Below are positions 4,951 to 9,895 of a DNA stretch of 9,895 nucleotides, in pieces. Source of the stretch: an uncultured Oscillospiraceae bacterium. GTDB taxonomy: Bacteria > Bacillota > Clostridia > Oscillospirales > Oscillospiraceae. The first letter of the stretch is position 1. Each line of letters opens with the position of its first letter. Made by a program: the position numbers and the translations under genes. The notes beneath the pieces were generated by a model, which saw only the letters and a program-made list of their open reading frames with translations, did no database searches and had not been told where the DNA came from. Where the stretch lies: assembly GCA_910587505.1 (NCBI GenBank), contig CAJULD010000074.1, forward strand, positions 1 to 9,895, read 5' to 3'.

Positions 4951-6204
4951 TTAGACTGCGGGGCCTGCTTCTACCGTTCCAGCACCTGATTTGGCGGTAA
5001 ATGTTTTGTTGACCAAATCATAAAATCCAATAGAATTGTCAGATGTCCGTATGCAGGGAACCCAATGCTTGGCCAGCGTCTTTTTCGTTGCATATTGCGT
5101 ACTGGTGTAGTATTTATACTCATATACCCACATTTCCGGCACGTAAGAAGCCAACGAATTTCCAAGAGCGCCTGCGTAGCCTGTCGTAGTAGAAGTGCCA
5201 AATGTCCACCCGCCTATAGAAACCGAACTGCTCCCTACTTTGAATACCTTATTCAGATTATCGATTTCCACATGAACCTTTTGATTTACTGACACAGACA
5301 GCACTTTCATGGTGTTGTTCGCAGAAGATGTTGGGCAGCGCAATCCTGTAAAGCCGGATGAAGAACCCTCGGTTGTTAAACTGAAATATCTAGTTAGCCC
5401 AATAGGTGAGCTTGTGGATATCAATATTTTGTTGGTACCAGGATTCTTTGTACCTAATTTCACGTCTAGTTCAATAGATGGAGCAATCGCTTGCGTATGT
5501 GATGGAATTGCTTGCGAAAAATATGTTGCAGTTCCGCCCGGGAAATGTACATACTCCACCTCCGTATACCCCGCCGGGAGCCGGGATGCTTTGGAGAGAT
5601 ACCCGTGCAAAATTTCCAAATCTCGAGCCAACGTGAATGCGTACGGATCAGCAGTGCTTGTAACATTCGCGTAAACCAATCCCCACTTGTCGAATTTGTA
5701 CCCGCTTGGGATCGTCTTGGTCTTAACAGTTACTACGGAATTTTTGCGGAGATGCAATTCCGCCCCATTCCCCTGCGCGTCTGCATTCCTTGTAATGGTG
5801 TAGTCTTCTCCATTTATTGTGACTACCAGCTCGGAACTCACAAATCCAGAAGCAGACACAAGAAGCGTATAATACTCATAGTATTTAAGATAATATGTTG
5901 CATCTCCTGTCGGAGTAACAGAAAAGGACGAACCGGAACTGACCAGATTCCCGCTTTCGTCATACCAACCCGCAAAGTTGTATCCGTTGATATCCCACGG
6001 ATTCACGGAAACAGATTCTCCTGGATTTACAGTAAACGAGCTGGAATTGAGAACTTTACTCGAATCCTCTTCATCAACCGCATAGAAATACACCGTGTAA
6101 GTTGGATTATCCTCAAACACCAACTGCTCTCCAACGAACGCCTTTTTGATCTTCTGCTCTCCCACATAGAGGCCGGAGATATTTTCCGTTCCAAGCTTCA
6201 GCAT
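4951..6204 (-). CDS. modular phage tail fibre with InlB-like and laminin-G-like domains
   Basis: The 417-residue protein is built of three parts. Residues 1-30 are a short anchor, GLYVGEQKIKKAFVGEQ, like the repeats that end the 348-aa fibre. Residues 35-200 hold two InlB/Flg_new-like beta units (GYNFAGWYDESGNLV and IPSGYKFDKWGLVY). From about 208 to the end, LPAGYTEVEYVHFPGG opens a concanavalin/laminin-G-like module. It closes with HWVPCIRTSDNSIGFYDLVN and the TFTAKSGAGTVEAGP signature found in many gut Firmicutes fibre and surface proteins. A carbohydrate or receptor-binding role is likely. The ATG at 6204 has AAGGAG 6 bases upstream, overlapping the stop of the collagen-like gene. The gene is more AT-rich than its neighbours, as often seen for exchanged receptor-binding genes. 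Confidence 0.82.
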   Translation of the reverse strand: MLKLGTENISGLYVGEQKIKKAFVGEQLVFEDNPTYTVYFYAVDEEDSSKVLNSSSFTVNPGESVSVNPWDINGYNFAGWYDESGNLVSSGSSFSVTPTGDATYYLKYYEYYTLLVSASGFVSSELVVTINGEDYTITRNADAQGNGAELHLRKNSVVTVKTKTIPSGYKFDKWGLVYANVTSTADPYAFTLARDLEILHGYLSKASRLPAGYTEVEYVHFPGGTATYFSQAIPSHTQAIAPSIELDVKLGTKNPGTNKILISTSSPIGLTRYFSLTTEGSSSGFTGLRCPTSSANNTMKVLSVSVNQKVHVEIDNLNKVFKVGSSSVSIGGWTFGTSTTTGYAGALGNSLASYVPEMWVYEYKYYTSTQYATKKTLAKHWVPCIRTSDNSIGFYDLVNKTFTAKSGAGTVEAGPAV

Positions 6205-6207
6205 GAC

Positions 6208-6714
6208 CTACTCCTTTATGAGGTACAGGGTGGAGGGGGATTTAGCGGTACCGGGGAGAGCGGAATACTCGGCCTCTGTCATCACCTGGATAGCGGTCAC
6301 GGCACCCGATGGTATCGCCCCCACATCCTGCGCGGTATACGTCGGCTTATTGGGCTGTTTCGCCCAGGTAGGTACGGTGGGGTCGGTCTCGGTGAAGGTC
6401 CCTCCCCCGCCCTCCGGCGGATCGATCCACTCCGTGTCATAGTCCGTGCCGCTCTTCTTGGCAAGCACCTGACCCGCCGCGCCTCCCGCGGGCACCCCCG
6501 GACCGGCAGGCCCCGCAGGACCTGTCGCCCCGGTCTCCCCCGGTTCACCCTGCGCACCACGGGGGCCGATAGGCCCCTGGATACCCTGGATGCCCTGCGC
6601 TCCCTGGGGCCCCGGAGGTCCCACCTGTTCATTTGCCACGCCCTGCTCCAGCTTGTTCATCCGGGCGGCGGAGATCAGGTCGCCGTCCTTCCATTCTGTC
6701 GGTGTGTAGGCCAT
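6208..6714 (-). CDS. collagen-like phage tail fibre protein
   Basis: The 168-residue protein opens with the typical fibre N-terminus WKDGDLISAARMNKLEQGV. Residues 32-73 are 14 consecutive Gly-X-Y triplets (GPPGPQGAQGIQ... to GPAGPAGPG), a collagen-like triple-helical stalk. Next comes GQVLAKKSGTDYDTEW, a common post-collagen motif in phage fibres, and it ends with SPSTLYLIKE. Collagen stretches in phage fibres make stiff trimeric rods that extend the receptor-binding part. The ATG at 6714 overlaps the preceding TAA as TAATG, so translation is coupled. The triplet region is short and repetitive at DNA level, so its length may vary between relatives. Confidence 0.88.
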   Translation of the reverse strand: MAYTPTEWKDGDLISAARMNKLEQGVANEQVGPPGPQGAQGIQGIQGPIGPRGAQGEPGETGATGPAGPAGPGVPAGGAAGQVLAKKSGTDYDTEWIDPPEGGGGTFTETDPTVPTWAKQPNKPTYTAQDVGAIPSGAVTAIQVMTEAEYSALPGTAKSPSTLYLIKE

Positions 6715-7253
6715 TACGCGCCCCTCCTTCCGATCCTCGCGCTTCCGATGAGGCCCCGGCCTACGACGCCCAGTTTCCCGTCGTCCAGCGGTTCAAACAC
6801 CGCCAGGAGCCGCCGGTCCCGGTCCACCGTGAAGCTGTATTCGATATCCCGGCTGACGGTCCGCCCGTCCTCCTGCCATTCGTCGAATTCGTTGTATGCG
6901 TCGTTGACGGCCTTCACCGTGGCCGTCTCGCCCTGGTAGAAGATGCCGCCGCCGGAGAAGTTCGCCCCCGCCGGGGCGGTCCCCACGGCTACCAGGTACG
7001 CCGGACAGATCTCCGGTTCCAGCCGGTACCCGTCCGCCGCGAGGCGTGTCGCCACATAGGCATATCCCCTGGTTACCCGGTTCAGGTCCACCCAGGTATA
7101 GGCCCCTTTGGGCCCGTCCATCAGCTCCTGATACTGGGCCGGGGTGCCCTGGAAGCGACCGGTGTAGCGGTCGAAGAGGGCCGCAAGGGCCTTTACCCGC
7201 TCCACGTCCGCCGCCGTCCGGTCCGTTATGAGAAAATCCCTGAATCTCTGCAT
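6714..7253 (-). CDS. phage baseplate-associated protein with one InlB-type repeat
   Basis: The first 75 residues (TDRTAADVERVKALAALFDR, then YTWVDLNRVTRGYAYVATRL) resemble a helical domain that often follows the Tal/hub gene in Firmicutes prophages. Residues about 84-155 are an InlB-type repeat (GGGIFYQGETATVKA, FDEWQEDGRTVS, YSFTVDRDRRLLAVFE) clearly related to the two repeats of the 348-aa fibre. The tail KLGVVGRGLIGSARIGRRGA is basic and glycine-rich. A structural baseplate or fibre-attachment role is likely. The ATG at 7253 uses a GGAGG site that lies at the end of the preceding gene, with a 3-base gap. Confidence 0.75.
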   Translation of the reverse strand: MQRFRDFLITDRTAADVERVKALAALFDRYTGRFQGTPAQYQELMDGPKGAYTWVDLNRVTRGYAYVATRLAADGYRLEPEICPAYLVAVGTAPAGANFSGGGIFYQGETATVKAVNDAYNEFDEWQEDGRTVSRDIEYSFTVDRDRRLLAVFEPLDDGKLGVVGRGLIGSARIGRRGA

Positions 7254-7256
7254 CCG

Positions 7257-8786
7257 CTATACCTCCCCGCAGTCAAATTCACCGCTGACGATGCCCTCGG
7301 TCTCCCCCACGCGCCGCACGTCCACGCTCACGATCTCGCAGTCCGCCGCCGCGATGCCGCTCAGGACGATGCTCATGGAGGTGATGAAACCGTCCACGGT
7401 GGTATCCCAGGGCGTAGGTGCCGCCACATGGTCCCCGGGCTTCTCCTGGTCCATCACGATCCGTACCCGCTGGGTCTGCCGCTTGGTGTAATAGTCGTAG
7501 AGGTGCTGGGCCACAGCCGGGGCGTTCATGGGGCTCACCAGCGTGGCGTCCTTGACCTCCACCACGTTCTGCTTGTCGTTGGCCGTGACGTTGGGGTTGT
7601 TGATGGTGACGACGGACGTGCTGTGGTAGTGCGTCACGCCGTCCACCTCCACGGTGTCGCTCCCCTCGCCGGAGGTGCTGTAGCTGTGGGAGGTCACCTG
7701 CACCGCCGTCACAATGGCGGAGGTGTCCACGGTGCCGCCGCTGTACACCCGTCCCGCCGGGATGCGCCGGGGCAGGTCCTGCCGGTCCCGGTAGAAGCGT
7801 ATCTTCTCCGTGCCGCTGGTGTCCACCATCGCCCGCAGGGCAAAGGCCACCTGCTGCATGGCCTCCCGCCGGGTGCAGGGGGGCATATACCCGGTGATGG
7901 GCATATTGGCGAGGACCGGGTCCAGCTCCAGCTCGAAGTGCCCGCCGATGATCTCCTCCAGCAGCGCCCCCGCCGGGTACTCGCTGTACATCCCCGCCGG
8001 GAATGGGTCCTCATCCAGGACGCCTATGGCGTCGATGCAGGACACGTCGTAGAGTCCCCGGCCCCGGTGGGTGGAATCGCTGATGTAGAAGACGCCGATC
8101 AACTGCTCCCCGTTGAACGCCGACACCGGCTGTTTGAACTGGAACATATACTCCACATCGGACTTGCTGTCCAGGGTGAAGTCCAGGGTGTTCACGGACA
8201 CCTCCGAAGAGAGGATGCTGACCTCCTCCACCACGCGCACGTCCCTCAGCTCGTCCCTCTGGAACTGCCTGGACACGCCGAACGCCACGTGCCGGAGCTT
8301 GGCATAGCGGTATGGGTAGTTGGTGGCGTTCAGCCGCAGGACCACCTTGTCGAACGATTTCACGGTCTTTGGGCAGAAGTACTCCGGTGCGTCCGGCTCA
8401 AACTCCGCCGTGGCCAAAAGGGTGATGCCCCGGTACCAGGAGGCCGTCACGCTCCGGCAGTACTCCCCCACCTCCGGCGCGAAGGTCAGGAACAGCCCCG
8501 GCGCGGTGTAGCGCTCATCGAAGTCGAAGGTGATCTCCGGCGGCGTCTCAAACACGCCGTTGATGTCGCTCTGGGCCGTGGACCAAAAAGGTATAGGCTT
8601 GTCCTCCAGCACCTCCCGGGTGCCGTCCAGGAGCCAACTGAAGGGCTCCAGGACGGCTATCGGGGCCCCGCCGCCGCCGAAGGGCAGGAGCGACACGTCC
8701 GAAAACCCGGAGGCGTCCGGGGTGGTGACCGCCGCATCCTCGTCCGCGCCCGTGGCGATGTCCTGGTAGATGATGCGGACACTCAT
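7257..8786 (-). CDS. phage baseplate hub / Tal-like tail protein
   Basis: The 509-residue product has an N-terminal beta-sandwich (about 40-170, including FDFDERYTAPGLFLTFAP and VVLRLNATNYPYRYAKL) resembling carbohydrate-binding or discoidin folds. A hub-like part (about 178-509) begins FQRDELRDVRVVEEVSILSS and includes the VNTLDFTLDS strand. GVFYISDSTHRGRGLYDVSC and DAIGVLDED follow, then a late segment with TLVSPMNAPAVAQHLYDYYT, typical of gp27/Tal-type tail hub proteins. It would form the trimeric tip of the tail under the tape measure. Position after the tape-measure gene and one small tail gene supports this. No peptidase domain is visible. The ATG at 8786 overlaps the stop of the preceding gene (ATGA). 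Confidence 0.78.
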   Translation of the reverse strand: MSVRIIYQDIATGADEDAAVTTPDASGFSDVSLLPFGGGGAPIAVLEPFSWLLDGTREVLEDKPIPFWSTAQSDINGVFETPPEITFDFDERYTAPGLFLTFAPEVGEYCRSVTASWYRGITLLATAEFEPDAPEYFCPKTVKSFDKVVLRLNATNYPYRYAKLRHVAFGVSRQFQRDELRDVRVVEEVSILSSEVSVNTLDFTLDSKSDVEYMFQFKQPVSAFNGEQLIGVFYISDSTHRGRGLYDVSCIDAIGVLDEDPFPAGMYSEYPAGALLEEIIGGHFELELDPVLANMPITGYMPPCTRREAMQQVAFALRAMVDTSGTEKIRFYRDRQDLPRRIPAGRVYSGGTVDTSAIVTAVQVTSHSYSTSGEGSDTVEVDGVTHYHSTSVVTINNPNVTANDKQNVVEVKDATLVSPMNAPAVAQHLYDYYTKRQTQRVRIVMDQEKPGDHVAAPTPWDTTVDGFITSMSIVLSGIAAADCEIVSVDVRRVGETEGIVSGEFDCGEV

Positions 8787-9178
8787 AAAACGCTCCTTTG
8801 CGGTTCCATTGCAATGAAATTGAAAGTCAGCTTGTCCCAGCGGTTGAGATCGTCAAACATATGGGTCAGCTCATCGTCGCCGTTGGTGACGTATGCCTGG
8901 AAGGTCAGCGTCGCCTGCCCGTAGGGCATGACGATGGTATGGCTGTCCTGCGGGGACGTGATGGCCTCATAGAGCGCGTCATATTCCGCCGTTTCCTTGA
9001 AATCGGACGTGACCACAGCGCTATAGTTGTAATACGTACCGATGATGTCCCGCTGCATTTTCCCATCCATCGTCCGGCCTGCGTTGGTACCGTCTACGAC
9101 CTGAAAGGACCGTTTCAGGCTCATTACATGGACCGTGGGGAACTCTACGCCGTCTACAGAAAAGACTGATTTTTTCAC
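8783..9178 (-). CDS. small phage tail protein following the tape measure
   Basis: The 131-residue protein (starting MKKSVFSVDGVEFP) is beta-rich, with KRSFQVVDGTNAGRTMDGKM, a long central segment TAEYDALYEAITSP and an end LNRWDKLTFNFIAMEP. Proteins with this pattern occupy the distal-tail position between the tape measure and hub in many Firmicutes siphophages. It is much shorter than classical Dit proteins (about 250 residues), so it may form a minimal distal ring equivalent; that is inference. The GTG start at 9178 overlaps the tape-measure TGA as GTGA, with GGAGGTGAAATC just upstream as ribosome site. It overlaps the next gene as ATGA. Confidence 0.72.
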   Translation of the reverse strand: MKKSVFSVDGVEFPTVHVMSLKRSFQVVDGTNAGRTMDGKMQRDIIGTYYNYSAVVTSDFKETAEYDALYEAITSPQDSHTIVMPYGQATLTFQAYVTNGDDELTHMFDDLNRWDKLTFNFIAMEPQRSVL

Positions 9179-9895
9179 GATTTCACCTCCGTAAGCCGCA
9201 CGCCAACTCTCTGCGTCTCCTCATTGTTGAGCTGGTATACCACCCGGCCCAGCTCCCGCTTGTTCATCTCCATGATAACGGTGATATTCCGGTTCCCGCC
9301 TGCAAAGCCGGATGCCGCAATGGCACGGCTGACAGCGTTCTCGATATCAGACAGCGGGGCCTCGATGTTGGTCCCCGTGCGCTGGTCGCCCAGCACCGCC
9401 AAAAACTCCCGGTTGGGCGGGATCACCGCGCCCTGGGCGAGGCGGGGGATGTTGAAAGTGGAGATGTCCGGAACTGCCTGCACTGCCACGCGGGCCCGGC
9501 CTCCGAAACTGCCGGAGGGAACGGAGACGCCAAAGCCGCCGCCCCTGCTGCTGTTCGCCCCGCTGAGGGCGTCCGCGATAGCGCTCTTCACATCCCGGAC
9601 CCAGCCGGTCAGGGTGTTCCAGATGGTCTGGAGGCCGCTGACGATGCCGCTCACCACCGTCTCGCCGATGGACCTCCAGCCGTGGTTTTTCAGGCCGTCC
9701 ATCGTCTGGGTGATCGTGTCCTTGGTACTGCGGAATTTCTCCCCGGCGTCCCTCTTGATCTGATCCCAGGAGTTGGCGAGGGAAGTCTTGATCTCGTTCC
9801 ACTTGCCGGGGGAATCCTTTTTCACGCTGTCCCAGGCGTCGCTGGCCTTCTTGGCTGTCTCGTCGAATTTTTTCCTGGCGTTCTCGCGGATGGAA
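9175..9895 (-). CDS. phage tape-measure protein, C-terminal part (runs off the window)
   Basis: The frame is open from the window edge to TGA at 9175-9177, about 240 residues. The visible start is rich in charged helix (ARKKFDETAKKASDAWDSV, WNEIKTSLANSWDQIKRDAG, TITQTMDGLKNHGW), with the spaced Trp pattern of tape-measure ends. Then comes SIGETVVSGIVSGLQTIWN, a glycine-rich linker, and the GAVIPPNREFLAVLGDQRTG motif that is highly typical of Firmicutes tape measures. It ends NITVIMEMNKRELGRVVYQL and VRLTEVKS. The tape measure sets tail length and passes through the tail tube. Most of the gene lies beyond the window. An internal GTG at 9825 is not the true start. Confidence 0.9.
   Translation of the reverse strand, partial: SIRENARKKFDETAKKASDAWDSVKKDSPGKWNEIKTSLANSWDQIKRDAGEKFRSTKDTITQTMDGLKNHGWRSIGETVVSGIVSGLQTIWNTLTGWVRDVKSAIADALSGANSSRGGGFGVSVPSGSFGGRARVAVQAVPDISTFNIPRLAQGAVIPPNREFLAVLGDQRTGTNIEAPLSDIENAVSRAIAASGFAGGNRNITVIMEMNKRELGRVVYQLNNEETQRVGVRLTEVKS

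Noticed and set aside
3164..6204. Possible target of a diversity-generating retroelement in the fibre genes
   Set aside because: No reverse transcriptase and no adenine-specific template/variable repeat pair is visible in the window, and the fibre ends are not C-type lectin-like.
6497..6620. Repetitive GC-rich stretch that might be taken for a CRISPR-like or tandem repeat array
   Set aside because: It encodes the Gly-X-Y triplets of the collagen-like fibre, and the periodicity is codon-level with no spacers.
5512..6939. A 475-codon plus-strand open frame across two fibre genes
   Set aside because: It spans the opposite strand of the collagen-like fibre and parts of its neighbours, and reads as arginine- and serine-rich nonsense without a domain.
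6633..8924. A 763-codon open frame on the plus strand
   Set aside because: It lies antisense to three well-supported phage genes in GC-rich DNA, has a proline-, arginine- and histidine-rich composition typical of antisense frames, and shows no recognisable domain or ribosome site.

Overview
The window looks like one end of a contig from a Gram-positive, probably clostridial (Oscillospirales-like gut) bacterium. It carries the tail and tail-fibre part of a siphophage-type prophage that two insertion sequences have damaged. The host guess rests on strong AAGGAGG-type ribosome sites, a GC-rich phage backbone, a Firmicutes-style fibre cassette and IS110 and ISL3 transposases. No host marker gene is present, so it is inference.

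Right to left on the minus strand, which is the direction of transcription, there is a tightly packed late operon. It starts with the C-terminal end of a tape-measure protein (cut by the window edge). A small tail protein and a 509-aa baseplate hub/Tal-like protein follow. Next come a 179-aa baseplate-associated protein with an InlB-type repeat, a collagen-like fibre, a 417-aa modular fibre with a laminin-G-like end, and two small fibre-associated proteins. A 348-aa fibre with two InlB-type repeats comes after these, and last is a BppU-like baseplate/fibre protein. Most junctions are ATGA, GTGA or TAATG overlaps or gaps under 20 bases. The two exceptions are the roughly 100-base gap before the 348-aa fibre and the insertion-sequence junctions. 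The products together would form the distal tail tip and host-recognition apparatus. The 348-aa fibre has a very AT-rich head on a very GC-rich stalk, which suggests module exchange.

The last phage gene is interrupted six codons before its likely natural stop by an IS110-family element. A 12-bp sequence is present at both junctions, so the original reading frame can be restored on paper. The element has a 493-codon DEDD recombinase and 7-bp subterminal inverted repeats. About 260 bases downstream of the recombinase are non-coding and rich in hairpins, a candidate bridge RNA in the position known for the IS1111 group. Upstream, a large hairpin covers the recombinase ribosome site and has the recombinase promoter lying in its 5' arm. 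This would keep phage-operon read-through from expressing the recombinase.

Beyond the IS110 element is a short phage remnant, then the 3' part of an ISL3-family transposase on the plus strand. The first 48 bases are Illumina sequencing adapter, not biological sequence, so the left end is an assembly end inside a repeated element. The lysis and integration modules of the prophage are not in the window.
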